Shown: positions 50,801 to 63,701 of the stretch, piece by piece
Position numbering within the stretch: position 1 is the first letter of the stretch
Layout: each line of letters opens with the position of its first letter
DNA from: Trochalopteron elliotii
Taxonomy: Eukaryota > Chordata > Aves > Passeriformes > Leiothrichidae
Assembly: GCA_024734555.1 (NCBI GenBank)
Contig: JANPWX010000029.1
Span: forward strand, 1,989,536 to 2,053,535
Length of the DNA stretch: 64,000 bases
Reading direction: 5' to 3'
Made by a program: the position numbers and the translations under genes
The notes under the pieces: generated by a model
Told to the model about the DNA's origin: nothing
Databases searched by the model: none
What the model saw: the letters and a program-made list of their open reading frames with translations, nothing else

Positions 50801-53800
50801 ATTTTGTTCTTTCTTCCCAATATTCAGATAGTTTCATTCTGCCAGTTTGCATTTGCTTAAAGACTTTTCTACAATATGTGCAGTACCTCTGTGGCTTTGT
50901 TGCTTTTGCTACTTCTGTTCCAGAAATAGTGGATTTTGCTTCACAGATCTGTGAAGGATTTTCCTCCATTGTAGCATACAACTGATCAAAATTGCAGCTA
51001 ATCTGCAGCAATTCTTTTGCATTTCACATAAATTTGACATTATTCATGCTACTTAATGTAAATTCTTCAGATAGAAGTTTGTGGTTCTTGAAGCCGAACA
51101 TGTGAAAACAAGGAAAATTTGTAAAGGAACTGTAAAATTGAAATGAGACCAATAGAGGAGACAACATGCCTTCACATCTGCCTTTTGTGTACTTTTTCCC
51201 CCCTCAAATTGTGGGGGGGATGTTTATCTTTAAATTTTAAACTACCTTCTTCTCATTTGTGCTAGTGCCAAGAAAAAAGCAGCAATGTAAAAGTGTAACT
51301 ATTGTTGTACATTTCTGGCTTTAGGGACATAATCTCTTTTCTTAAAAATAATTACCAGATATAGGGAAAGCTTATTATCAGTTTATTGACTACAGAGTTT
51401 TGAGAAATAAGGGGTTAATATGAAGGAGATCAAAGACTGAAGGGGAGAGCAATGAGGCAAATGTATTCATATACCAAAGGTATTTTGCTGCACCACTGTG
51501 CACTACTTTGGACAAAGCATAAATCATGGTTATTTAAAATTGACTGTGAGGTTCAGAGAGCTGATTGAAGTTACCCTCAGTGTTACATGGCTTACTGTTG
51601 CAAAACAGAGCTGGTTCCAGCCTTCCTGCTGCAGGGAAGATAATTTCTGTCACTGCCACTGCCATTCTTATTCTTCTCATTGTTTCTGTTTCCTCAGTAA
51701 CAACTACAGCTATTTGCATTTGCAATGGTCTTTTGAGACTACGAGCCCTGAAAGGATCAGGCACTTGTATGTACCTTCAGTTTTAGTGAAATGGCATTTT
51801 CAAATCTTTGTAAAAATCCACATGCTCGTTTTCTTCTAAAATGCAGAAAGGAAGCTATGGAGACATCAAGAGACAAACAGGGTTTGGGGTTTTTCATCAG
51901 AACATCCTTATATAGATGAGAAATTTACTTCAGTGCTTAAGTTTAAATGATGAAACTGTAGCATAAACTGATTTTATCTAGTCCTGTCACTTAAATCTAG
52001 ATAAAAACTTCTTATGTCCTTTTTTCCTTCTGTGTACCTCAGTGAAGTAAATACTTTAGGTTGCATGGCAGCCAAAATCTAGTACATTAAAATTTACAGA
52101 TGGTAAAAGGCATGTCTTTTCATCTGCCAATGTGTGATTCAGATAGCACAAGCAGACTTCCATCCACTTGACCGCAATAGAGTTGGCACAGCTTTCCTTC
52201 TCCCTCCCTTCCAGGGCCTGTTTGGGAAAGCAAAAGCAGTGATGCTTCTGTGAGAAGAGGAGTACAGCTTTTAGATCTAAGGCCATTAAAAATACTCGAG
52301 AAGTATTTATAGGAAGATTAATTTTTGCGTGTTTTGAATTCTGTGTTTGCCAGGAGAACGCATCGTGACTTGTTTGAATCACTGTCTTTCTTACAAGATA
52401 ATACCATCTCCTAAGTAATTGACATGTCAGAATCTGAGGTCAGGTACCCATTAAAGTAGATAGAACATCTTAATTCCACTAAATTAAGTCAAAATTGTAG
52501 AGCTAAAACTATAACAATATAAAATAATTTCATTTGTGCTGCAGTTTGTAGAATGCATGTTAACCCTATTAGAGTAAGCAGTGACAGTCGTGACATCCAA
52601 TTATGAAGGTACAAAAAAAAAAGTTTGGTTGGTTTGGTTTTTTTTGTTTCATTACTTAAGAAATTGATAAAAAAATTGTGGGAAACTTTCTTGCAGTGTG
52701 GGGTTTTTGTATGTTTAGTAAAAAGGTGTTCCTAAGCACTGGAGGGTAAACATATGGATTATTATAGTTCCAAAGGACTCTGCACACCATTTTTCGTTCT
52801 TAGAGCCCTGAAGTTCTTTTCACAAAGGTCAATTGTTCATCCTGCAACACACATCAGTCTCTGTGGTCTGATTTGTGTAAGGAATTGAGATTTCTAAGAT
52901 GCAGACTTTTATTTGATGGAGCCCAATGGGGTGCTTGTATCACGTAGAGCAGCCCTTATCAAGATTTAACAATCAGCATGCCACATGGAAAATTCAGAAG
53001 CACTTATTATACCACCTGTAAGATTTTGATTAGTTTAATTATAAATCACTCTTGTTCTGATTTTTACTTACTTGCACACGGGCTGATTGCAGCTCACCAC
53101 TAGTGTAGGCAATACAGGGATATATTGTACTCTAAATTCTGATAACCACTTTTGCAAAAAGACCTGTCTGCCTCCTTTGGACAATTACACATGTTGGTAA
53201 TCTGCTCTTTCTGGTTTTCTTTTTGTTACTTAAATAGCTCTGTGATAACAATGCATTTTTATTAGATCACAGGCGTACCTAAGGTGATAGTAGGACCATG
53301 AGCAGGAAATCTTGAGAAAATGAGACTAAATTGAATTTAAAAGGCAAAAAGCAAGGGGCCTGTAGCATCTGCAGTCCTGATCATGTTGAATCTAGGGGCA
53401 GGAGTCAGAGTCCTGAGTGCTTCCTCTGTTTGTAGAGTTGTTGAAGGCAGAAGTGTTCTCCTTCCTCCTGCCAGCCAGCTCTGCATTCCTGCCTCTCCTC
53501 CTGTGTAGGGGAGCTCTTTGATTAATCTTTGACCTCACACTTCCCTTGCAAAACTCTCATTTTCTAATAAACACCTGTTTTTACACAGCCTCAAGGCCAG
53601 TAATTCTGCCCTTTGTGACAGAGTTTGGTAGAGAGTCCTTTACAGAAACCATTTGGACTGAAGATGGAATAAACAGTGGTAACTCTGAATTGTCATTCCA
53701 GGAAATGCAGGGCTGGAGTCAGGGGTTGTGCATCAGCAGTTGGATTTTTTCTGTCCTTCTCTTCTACACTTTCTCTGAAGAGAATCCAGGTACTCTTTCC

Positions 53801-56412
53801 CACCCACCTCATTCTGGGAGCAGTTTGGTTTTATGGCTTTCTCTGTGAGTTAAGGCTTTAACTCACAGACACCCATTATTCACAGTAGCACAGACTGCTC
53901 CACAATAGCTTTTCTTCAGGAATTCTGAGATTAAAGATAATCAATTCTTTTGGAAGACTTGATGAGTGGGGTCCTTATAAATATGCTCAGATTTGCACTG
54001 GGCTTTCAAAGAGGGGAGTTTTCAGAAAAATTGTGTCATTTACTGCACACCCAGAGGTTACATCCCCAAAAGCATGACAAAACACATTAAAACCAGTAAA
54101 TGCAATCACTTGTGATTCCTTTTTAATTAGAGTTTTTCATGTGTTTTGTACTGGCAAGTTTGAGTGTTTAGGCTGCTCTGCTCTGAAACTTGTGTGTCTG
54201 GGAACCCTGTTCTGCTACTGACTGGCATCATTCATTATTACAGCAGGTGGTGAAGGAACACCATAAATTTATGGAAACTTGTGAACTTTCTGGGTTACCC
54301 TGTAGCTAATACATATAAATGATTGAAAGAAAAAGTTTTAACTGGATGATGTCAATGTGGTGTTCTGGAAGTTCTTGTGTTACTGTATTTCCATACTAAT
54401 TTTGAATATTCAGGGGGGTTCAATGTTTTCAGGTTTTGTTTTTTTGTTTTGTTTTCTGTTTTCCCAAATTCACTCAATGTTTTCTCAACTAAATCACACA
54501 AACATTCTGCTTTTGACAGTTCAGCACTAGATATTCACCTCATTTCTTGAGGTGTTTATAGGCAACACTCCATGCCAAGCTTCTAGCAGCCTGTGTTGTG
54601 GCAGTAGTAGTTTTGTTGCCAAAAAATTCACCACTGTCAGCCTGTTGAGAGCAAGATGAGACTGCTCATGGTTCCCTGTCTGTAGGAAAGTCAAATGTCA
54701 GAGATCACTGGGAGGATTTGGAAGGAGAAAGGAAAGCAAATGTCTTTTTTTTTCAATTCTAATTTCACAAGAAAAGGGTGTGAAGCAAGAAACTAGAAAC
54801 AAACAATTAATTGAAAATGCAGTTGTCTCTTCATGGGGGTGTAGCAATCTAGTGGTGGCTGTGACACTGCATCGAGAATGGTTAGTGACCATTGGTTGCA
54901 ATTAAATAGAAAATGTAATAATGTGGTAGTAAAAATGTATACATATATAATGTACAGGGAGAGGGAAGGAAAATATCAAAACCTCTAAGAAATGTCTGAG
55001 GAATAAAAAGGAAAAGAAATTAGGCTTGCTGCCAGTAATGTTATTATTCAGAGACAGTCCAAAATTCTTTCTGTCCCCAGATTGCATTAAAGGACTCATA
55101 AAAGCAATTAACATGTAGACTATTTTTCTAAGTCACTGGAATTTTCAGCATCTAATTACCCATTATGTAATAGCTGGAAGCCAGCAGATAATCTCAAATT
55201 GTTGATGCCCTAGGATAATTTAAAGTGCTTTTGTAGTAGTTGGGTTTAAAAAAGGAAACAAAACACAAACAAAAAAGCAACCAAAAGTTATTTTCTATTT
55301 TCCTTTTCAAATGTATGGATATTCCTTTAACATGAACATGTTCATTTGAAATCATTTAGTCTCAGGCTGAACATGAAATGATTCTGATTACATTGGTGTT
55401 ATTGGCTTTTGATCTTGTTCTTGTGAATTAGAACTGATGCCTTGTTGAAATGGACTGTGCCTAGAAAAGGAAGAGGAAAAACCAGATATCACTTCTTGAA
55501 GTGATATCAGAAATTATAGAAGACAGCTGGGCAAAAATTATTCTGTCCAGTGCACTCTATTTAGTACCTGAAACAAGGTAAGAGTTGTCAGTGGGCTGTT
55601 CTTGCAGTTAGTTTTAGCTTAGTTGGTATCATCATTATGTAGTAGGCCTTGAATCTCTGATGACTTAAAAGAGAAAGAAATGATCTGATGACAAACTCTG
55701 TAAGTCAAATGGTAATCGAAATGATAAAACTAATTTTGTGATCTTTTTCGATACACACAGTCTGATTTTCCAGCTTTCCACAGTGTATTTTTGTTATGAA
55801 GCTGCTACTCTCCATCCTCAATAAAACATCAATTTCTTGGTTTCATTCTAAACAGCAGTTTTCATCTCAGTGCTGATAAAAAGTATTTTTGAAATCACCT
55901 ATAGTTTTTCATATTTTGGGGTTTTTTTTCATATTTTTCATATTTTGCTATTGCCCTCATTCACTGAACTATTTAAACATATTATAAATAGATTCCAAAA
56001 GTTTAATAAGTCCTTACATACTTGCTGAATATGACAGAAAGCTACCCTTGCTTGTTAATTTATTACTTAAAAAACCCTCATCCTGAATTGCCAAGAAACC
56101 CATTTCTTGGCCTTGATGGGGTTTTTGTGTTTTTAGTGCAATATTTTAAGTTTATAAGTCCCTTTTTTTTTCCCCCATTAAAAGTAAAGCATTGAAAGTA
56201 ACAAAGATGAACGAGCCTGATAGTAGTCATTTCTTTTCTATTTAAATCCTTTGTTTTCTTATTAGATTTCTGTCTAATAGAGTCCAATGAAGAGGTTATG
56301 ATGTCCAAAGATTAAGATGCTTGTCTGGGAGTCTAAAGACATTTTCTGCCCATGTGTAAGGATCAGTAATGGTGATGCATGTGGAATGTTCCAGCACAGC
56401 CAGGGGTGTGGA
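47891..56412. other. Non-coding interval
   Basis: No gene is supported. Segment 48460-48720 is AT-rich but non-repetitive and looks like a conserved element. A strong acceptor ends at 50492 and is followed by a 67-codon open frame (see findings), overlapped by a 102-codon minus-strand frame (50480-50788). An A10 run plus GTTTGGTTGG/T-rich text is at 52612-52650. A palindrome lies at 55485-55508, followed by an AAG/GTAAGAG donor motif at about 55577 with 38 open codons before it. The rest is unremarkable. Confidence 0.5.
55485..55508. repeat. 24-nt near-perfect palindrome
   Basis: GATATCACTTC and GAAGTGATATC are perfect 11-base inverted arms separated by TT. Arm composition is mixed (not a simple AT repeat), so chance formation is less likely than for AT palindromes. 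It could extrude as a hairpin or serve as a two-fold-symmetric protein-binding site. Confidence 0.75.
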
Positions 56413-56480
56413 AACCAGGAGCTGGGCCCAGTGATCCTGGTGGATCCTTTAATTCAGCATATTCTGATTCTGTGAGGTGC
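56413..56480 (+). mobile_element. CR1 LINE, truncated 3' tail
   Basis: CCAGGAGCTGGGCCCAGTGA, then TCCTGGTGGATCCTTTAATT, CAGCATATTCTGATTCTGTG. This follows the CR1 3' end pattern of the subfamily with GTGATCCTTGTGGGTCC-type wording and ends with two imperfect ATTCTGTG units, the terminal octamer repeat of CR1. It is a 5'-truncated, non-autonomous copy in plus orientation. It ends about 180 bases upstream of the secreted-peptide-like frame at 56660. Confidence 0.8.
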
Positions 56481-56616
56481 TGCCCTGTGTTCTCAGGCAT
56501 GAGAACAGTTGTTTTCAAATACATGATAAGTATTCTTTTCATCACTCTGCAAGTGAAAAATAGGTTTTCGAAGTCATGGCTAATGATTAATATTTATTGT
56601 AACACTTTGTCACTCT

Positions 56617-56625
56617 ATATTTAAA
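56617..56625 (+). promoter_or_regulatory. TATA-like box upstream of the small open frame
   Basis: CTCTATATTTAAAAC contains a TATA-type core about 35-43 bases before the ATG at 56660. A transcript starting about 30 bases downstream would have a leader of only some 10-15 bases, which is unusually short. In AT-rich DNA such a core is frequent, so this is a weak call. Confidence 0.15.
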
Positions 56626-56659
56626 ACTTTGGCTTAGTTTGGATACTGGAGGTCAGCTC

Positions 56660-56830
56660 ATGAAATCAGCTCTTGCCTTGCTGCTTCTAGTTTTTCTTTC
56701 ATCTTACACAACTGGACTCCCAAATGTCAGAATGCTAAAGGAAGTTTCCCACTTCCTAAAGTACCTGTCACCCTACATGTGTGATGGCACCTGCAGGAGA
56801 GGTCCAGAGGAGCATCTTCAGCCTCCCTAA
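56660..56830 (+). CDS. Orphan 56-codon frame, predicted secreted peptide (unproven)
   Basis: The frame starts at an ATG (weak context, C at -3) and encodes a textbook signal peptide: MKSALALLLLVFLSSYTTG, with one Lys, a ten-residue hydrophobic core and a small/polar c-region. Cleavage after TTG would release about 37 residues beginning LPNVRM. The mature part has an amphipathic helix-like stretch (LKEVSHFLKYL), then two Cys in CDGTC and a basic CRR, and ends in LQPP before TAA. This resembles a small secreted peptide or the first exon of a cytokine or defensin-type gene, but I recognise no family. A CR1 tail lies just upstream and a GTAAGG donor motif at 57030 lies downstream. Leucine-rich signal-peptide-like frames arise by chance from T/C-rich DNA, so it may be fortuitous or a decayed gene. 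Confidence 0.22.
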   Translation: MKSALALLLLVFLSSYTTGLPNVRMLKEVSHFLKYLSPYMCDGTCRRGPEEHLQPP

Positions 56831-57045
56831 ACTAATGATGTGTGATCCAGTGCAGGGCTGGTGGCTGTTGTGAAGGGCAGCATTGCTGCACTCTTTGTGT
56901 GGAGAAATACACTGAGAGGACAGATGCTTGAAGGAAAGAGGGGAATGTATTTGTATTTGAAGACGTATTTGTGAAGTATCTCACAAAGGCCTAAGTGAAT
57001 CATGGAAGTATCACAACTTCTCATTCAAGGTAAGGGATAAGAAAT

Positions 57046-57164
57046 AGTGTAAATATTGATTTATTGTTTTATTATTTATTATTTTATTTAATTATATAGT
57101 TTTAATAATATATATATAATTTTTATTTATATTGTTTTATCTATTTTTTTTTTTATTTTAAACC
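57046..57164. repeat. Extremely AT-rich low-complexity tract
   Basis: About 120 bases made almost entirely of A and T, with TTTATTATTTATTATTTTA-like text, a TATATATATA run near 57107 and a T-rich end. It is a likely DNA-unwinding or nucleosome-poor tract and probably polymorphic. It directly follows the donor-like site at 57030. Confidence 0.8.
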
Positions 57165-60100
57165 ACTGCTCCTGAAAGGTGTGGTGCTCACACAGCTTCC
57201 ATCTTGACTTGCTGTTTTTTCATCATCTCTGCTTCATGGAGGTAACTAAGATACAAGCTCCTATGAGTGTTCCTCAGCTGTATCTTGTTTTCACCTCATG
57301 ACCTTGAGAGGAGTTGTATTTTTTATTCATCCTGTATACAGCACTAAGAGCTTTTCAGTGGCTGATCCCTGCCCTGGTGGGCTTGTGGGCTACATCAGAC
57401 ACAGGAACAACAGGGAAGAGGTTCCCAGACTACCTAGGAACATCTATAATTGACTTCGACTTTCATAGCAGAAGGTTTTAACAAGTTGATTTATTTGATT
57501 CTCCATCTCTTTGATTTTGATGGCTGTGTTTTGTAAGCAGTTGTGAAAAAAATTAAAGAACAGGATTATTTAAAAAAAAACCCACAGCCATTGTGGCAAA
57601 TGATTAAGATCCAGTGGAAGAAATGGCTGTTCACTTTTCTGCCAGAATATGAGTTGCTTTCTATGAAGCAGGACAACACCATTTTTTAAAAATATAAACT
57701 GCAGTTACAATGTTGACAAAGAACATGGTCTCATGTTCCTCATTTGAAACATTCTTATGAATATTACAGTGGTTCCAACACTTTTAATATTAAATTCCTT
57801 GAGTTGGATTGATTCAAGGTTGTCATAATGGTTTATGTTTTCAGGGTTTTGAGAGAAGCAGGTGAATTTAGCTCAGCATTTGCTACTGTTTATGAGTTCC
57901 AAAGATTTTATTAGTTCTAAAAGAAAATCCTAGTGATTCATTTTAAGCCTAGAACAGTAAACTTTCATATAATTAACAGTTATTTCAGAAATTAAATTAA
58001 TTTCCATATTTAAAACATGGGACTGTAACTGCAAACATAACAGTAACTGTTCTGTGCCTTGCTGGGGCTGCAGGGTACTAGCAGAGGTTAATATATCTTA
58101 GTCACACACGTTCACACTGACTATGATATTATTATCAAGGTGTACACTGAGCTATGACCTGTTTAGGGGAGGCAGTGCTGCTCCTATTGAGAAGTAAAAA
58201 AAATATGATTAAAACAAGAAACTTGTACTTGAGCTGGAAGCCTGTAGTGTATATGACACCAAATATGTAAGGAGAATGTTGAGATTAAATTTTGAGTTGG
58301 TAGAGGGAGGTTGCATTATGGAGGCAGTAAACATTCTGAGACGTAGACTGAGAAAGATGCAAAAAAAAGAGACTAAATCCCTGGAAGCAAAATAAAATGC
58401 AGATTTGAGAAGGTTGGGAATTTCTGCATTACCCAAGTGCCACGTTTAGGAGTTGCTCTCCATCTGTGAGCAGTGGATGTAGGATGCAGGTCAGCTCTCT
58501 GGCAGACACAGCTCTCAGGAACCAGTAATCCTCTCTGTCACTCTTTTCTAAAAGCTATTGTTCATCTGAACTAAAATGGTGCTAAACTACAGCCTGCCAG
58601 CATTTCAAATATAAAGATTATCAAAAGATCTTAAGCTAAAGACTGGAGGAGATTGACAAGTGCAAAAGCACACATCATTCAGGATTCGTTCCTCCAGGCG
58701 TTCGCTCATAAACTATTTTCTATTAAAAGAATGAAACATAAGCTGACAACATGAAGACAGGAAATGGCACATGGGTAAGCACAACAAATGAAGCCAGAAT
58801 TACAAAGGTACACACACATCAATAATGAGATTGAGAAGAGGTGTGGCAGTATTTCTGTATCATCTCAGAGGCCTCCAGTGAGAATATTTAGAATATTTAT
58901 CAGCCTCTCTGTAAACAGATACAGAATCTGGCTTTTCTGAGTTTCAGGTCATGATGGGGCTGTGACAGCCAGGAGGTTCTTCTGCTCTTTATCACAATTT
59001 CACCTTGAGGGAGGTGGGGAAATGTTATATTTATCTGTGCAAATCTTCTACAATGTCAGCAAACAGCAGGGTGAGTTAAATGCAAGTTTTGAGCAGAAAA
59101 CAAGTAGCATGCTAGTAGACAGAGAGAGGCCTGAATAGAACTTATTTCTTGAATAAGAGGATGTAAGGGGATAACATCACATGAAAGGAGGAGCAGCTTT
59201 GTGAAGTAAAGCCAGTGACTGGGTCCAGTTTGGGTCGTTGTATCTCTGGGATCTGAAATTCCTTGCTCAAGTCCCAAGCACACAGGATGAGGGCTGTACT
59301 TCTGCCATCTGACTAGGATGAGGATTGCCTGCTAATTGTCCAGGAAGATCAGAGACTCTTGTGCAGGTGAAAAGCACTGTAATGATGGGCTATAATGTGC
59401 TCTGTAGGTGAAGTCCCAAATGATGCAAACCCTTGGCATTTGTAGATGCCCCAGATTACTGCTGCTGCTTGGAATCCACTGAAGCTTCTGGGTTAGCTTT
59501 GGGCTGTCTTTGAACTGCTTCAAGATTGGGAAGCTCTTGGTGATGGTGACTGTACCTTGCTTAAGCTGACTTTATTTCAGAATGGTTTTACATGTGCCCA
59601 GAATCCTTTAACAGCTTCACACAGGTTTAAGGGTCTTGGTTTGGAGAATCATTTGCTGGTTGATGGGGAAAGGGAAGGCAAAGAAAGGGTTACCAGCAGA
59701 GGTTGGGCAGGGAGGGCATGGGCTGGATGATTTGTGATGTCAGCTGTAGTCCACTTCTCTGTCACCAACTGCTCCATGAGCTAAAGGAATTGGAACTGAA
59801 GAGCTCAAGGTGGTACCTTCTAAGTGCAGCAAATCTTTTATACTTCCACACAGCTGTGCTGACAGCACCTCTGCAGAAATTGGCTGTGACTGTGAGCACC
59901 TCTGTGGAGGTGAGCAGGATAAAATACGTGCATATTTCTCATGATCACATTGCAGTATAAAGTCTTCTAGAGAAAAGTATGCCCAGTGGATTTTTTAGGA
60001 CGTTTCGCCAGGATCTTTGAAGAAATGGGTAGCTCTGCTTTCTGTTTCCTTCCTGTCTTTCTACTGGAAATGTCTCTATGTAGTACAGGCTTCAATTGGT

Positions 60101-60449
60101 AAAGCAGGGCTTCTCAAGCAGTTCATGGTCAAAGGTTGATCTTTGATGATTAAAATCATCTAATCAAAATCTAAACCTGTTTGCTTCTCCTAGAATACAC
60201 AGGGTAAAATAAAATAATACCAATTTTTATAGGGTTTTTTCCTAGTTGTGACACTACTAACATTTTGCCATTAATACTTCTCCTAATGAAAGTATTAGAT
60301 TTAGTGTTTACAAAGGGAATTTCCTCCTGGGGGAGCTTTTCCATTATCAATTCACATACTTTTTACTATGTTTCTAACAAATCCCTGCCATGCTAACTGT
60401 GTAAAAGAGCTGAGATTAAAATCGAGTAGTCTCACCTCTTGTGCTACTC

Positions 60450-60470
60450 CCTTATTTGGGAAAAATAAGG
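60450..60470. repeat. Short perfect hairpin, 8-bp arms
   Basis: CCTTATTT and AAATAAGG flank GGGAA. It sits inside a chance minus-strand frame. No T-tract or other context suggests a specific role. Confidence 0.45.
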
Positions 60471-60836
60471 AGGAGCCAAAACAAGACAGTAGAACTTCAG
60501 ATCCAGTGAAACACCTGGTGTTCCATACTGCCTTCCCAGGGTAAGCTTTGTGCAGCTGTGCCCATGTCTTTCCCTGGTTTACAGCCTTGCACATGTTTAA
60601 TAATACATCTGGCCAGCTAAGAGTCCCTTTTTGAGTGTAAGACATTCTCAAAGAGAGTTTTTGCTCAACCATGTGATGAAATCAAATAGCATGGCTGCAG
60701 AAATAATGATATCATGTGCATCCTTTGAAAATTTGATGTAACAAGGTAAGTTATTTGCTGTCAGTTGCTATTGTTGTAGGAAGTCGCATTTCTTCCAGGA
60801 TATTGTTCAGCTATTTTTTTTTTTGTCTGAGCACAT

Positions 60837-60854
60837 GTATGTGTGTGTGTGTAT
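60837..60854. repeat. Short (GT)n microsatellite
   Basis: TGTATGTGTGTGTGTGTA, about six uninterrupted GT units. This is a short simple repeat, likely length-polymorphic. Confidence 0.8.
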
Positions 60855-63689
60855 TTATGAAGTAAAAGTTGTCATTACAGCATAGTGTGATTTTAGTGTC
60901 AAACTAGTACTAGGATAAATTATGAAGTTAATAAGCAACACAGCAGTAAAAGGATAGGAGTGATCAGATCTTTGCTCTGCCATGGGGTGGTTTTGCATCC
61001 TTGACCTAGTCTTTTTTCTTTTCTATACAAAACTAAGGTAGCAGAGTATACATACTAGAGGGATACAGAAATAGCAGCACTCAAAAGACTTTTTAAGGCA
61101 GAAACAGCCTCTGTACCTTTTAAACTAAAGTACCATTCTACTGCAAATCTTCAGCTGAGGAGAGGAAAAACAGTTTTCTTTTTTAAATGGGAGAAGAAGA
61201 ACAATTTTCCTTCCTGGGTAGAGTTGGTTGGAAAGCTGTGAAACCTCATCAGTTGGATGAACTTTATGCTTTTGAGTAATACTGTACAGTTTCTTTCTTC
61301 CTGTGCATTTGCAAGGGCTGCAACTAAAGAGCAAAATCAATACTTCTATCTAGCATTAATTTGTTAATAATTGTGTGGAACTACAAATTAAATTCAGCCT
61401 AAATAGCTTATTTTTCATTTTGCACACATCTACCCTTAGTGGTTTTTTTAAGGCTGCTGGTGCACAGCGTGAGTGAGTTCTGTGTGTGTCAGCAGAGCAG
61501 TGGCCTCGTCACTGGTGTGAAACTGAGTAATTGTTGGTTTGTTTATAGAACATGGTTCTTTTTGCAGCTTTTCTGGCAGATATATATTGGCCTTGTTCTG
61601 CTTTGACCATAAAACCCCAGATAATTGTTGGGTAATGAGAAAACTACAGATCAGATGAACCCCACCACACAGACACACAAAAAGCAGCTGTTGTCATATG
61701 GTTCTGTGAGTGCTATTGTGTTGTGTCCTTGAGCCACAGAAAACAGGTTTGATGTATTTGACATTGGATTGACTCCTAGCTTTCATCATCCAACCAATAA
61801 TTTCCTTTCAGATATTCGTGGTTTAGTTTGCATTACTTTGAGCTTTCTGACTTCTGGAAGAGACGTGGGATGGAAAGATGGGATATGGAGAGGTGTCCAT
61901 GCAGCTTGTCTTGTGTTGGGGGTGTTTTTCTGTGAGAGATCACCCAGGCAGTGCTACCAAACTTAAATCAGAAGTTGTGCCATAAACCTACAGCTCACTG
62001 ATGAGCCATGTTCATTGCATTTCATTTTGGAAGCATCTTCCTGCATCTCTACTCTTTAACATGCTTCACTGGCAGGGCAGAACATGCTATATTTTGCAGA
62101 AAAGCTGCACATGATATCCTCTAATAGAAACTTATTGTACAGGAGAATTTCAGGTTACTGAGATGAGCAAAATAGGTGACACAAAAGGCAGCAAATGGAT
62201 TTGGTGTGTACAGTCTTTTCCTTCCCAGTATGCCCTCTCTCTAATTTTGACCAGCATTAGCAAGACTCTCTGCAAACAGAATAGCAATTAGTTTAAAAAT
62301 AATAAAAATAATTAAAAAATCAGCAATTTCCTTCGTGGAGATCAGGTTTGAGGCATCCTTTACAGGAATGGGAGTGGTTACATTTATTCAGTGGTGGTTT
62401 GCAGAAGCATCTGGAGGAGCACCACATTCCTCCTTCCAAGTTTCAGAGGATTTTGTGTGAGCAAAGCGCTCTCATGGTATAACTTTAATTTACTTCAGTC
62501 AGCTTTACAGATACAGAATGAGATATCTAAGTCTCAGGGGTGGTAAATATCTGCAGAAATGTGGCAAAGATAATTTATTGTTGTATCTTAATTAAAACTA
62601 TAATTAACAAATAAACATTTTGCTAATAACATGCTAACAAATTTTCTGAAAGGTAATATAATCAGACTTGATTCCTTTTTTCCCTTTACAGTCATGTGTT
62701 TCCATTGGCATAGATTAAAAGACTTGTAGGATTGGGTTTGAGGTTTTTTACTTAATATTATCATCGTTAGACTCTGGACCAGAATTTCTAATTAAAGATC
62801 TGAAAGTTTCCTGGACCTGGAGGAACTGTTGGCTTTTTTGCTCTCCAGTGTGTGATTTAAATCAGTAAAAGATGTTCTGTCTGCAGCCTAAAGTCAGAAT
62901 GCAGCCTTTTAACATACTTTGAACAGAAATAGCAGGAATGGGTATCTGTTCTGCACTATAGTAACAGTAGGAAGTATAAAAATAAAATATTTCAAAGTGG
63001 CTCAGTCAACTGACAATTGGAAATTAGCAGTCCTTTATAAAAATGGAAGGGGGTGTATTCTGAGATATTTTTACATAAATTGTATTTTGAAACAGTAGAA
63101 GACTTGGATGAAATGGTGCATTTGTACACTGGCTGCAAAAACAAGTTGGTAAATCAGATTTTTTTCATAGTACAGTATTATCTGATTTTCACAGATTATT
63201 CAGTTTTAAAAATACGATTGTTCAATTAAGCCACTTAGAACTGTTTATTTTGAAAATCTTTTACATGTGTAAATGGCTTTGTGATTCTAAGCAAATTAGA
63301 GCTCTGAGAATGTAATGCATATTTATTAAATGTTTTGGCCTGTATAAAATGTTTTCAAAGGCCTTGTTCTCCCACAACATTCTGAAAGCACACACCAATA
63401 AAAAGAGCATCAGCCTCTGACTGTGTGAAGCTAAGAGAAGAAGTGACCTGGAGGAATTACAAGAGGTGATAGAAGGACATATTTTGGCTGGCAAAGTCAG
63501 GGCTTCATGTTTAATTTACGGAAACATTAAACTTTTCATGTTTAATTGAAAGGAGCAGTAGAATGTGGGGATTTATAATCCCAGTGATGCTATGTCAGAG
63601 CTGCACGGTGGAGGCACGGCTGCTGTTCAGGCTGCAGATGTATAGAAACATTTTACTAAAAATGCCTTTTTTGTTGTTGTTTCTGAGGG

Positions 63690-63701
63690 AAAAAAAAAAA
63701 A
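63690..63701. repeat. A12 homopolymer followed by GGGGG
   Basis: Twelve A then five G, preceded by TTGTTGTTGTTTCTGAGGG. Simple sequence; no retroelement body is recognised upstream. Confidence 0.7.

Noticed and set aside
55465..55577. 38 open codons between TGTGCCTAG and AAG/GTAAGAG, exon-like
   Set aside because: The acceptor lacks a pyrimidine tract and the frame runs through a palindrome that dictates much of the peptide.
59690..59745. GGGCTGGATGATTTGTGATG, resembling the start of a CR1 3' tail
   Set aside because: It diverges immediately after GATGATTT and lacks the CCTTCCA core and terminal octamers.
60352..60672. 106-codon minus-strand frame
   Set aside because: No domain recognised; it crosses a perfect hairpin and has no promoter, acceptor or polyadenylation context.
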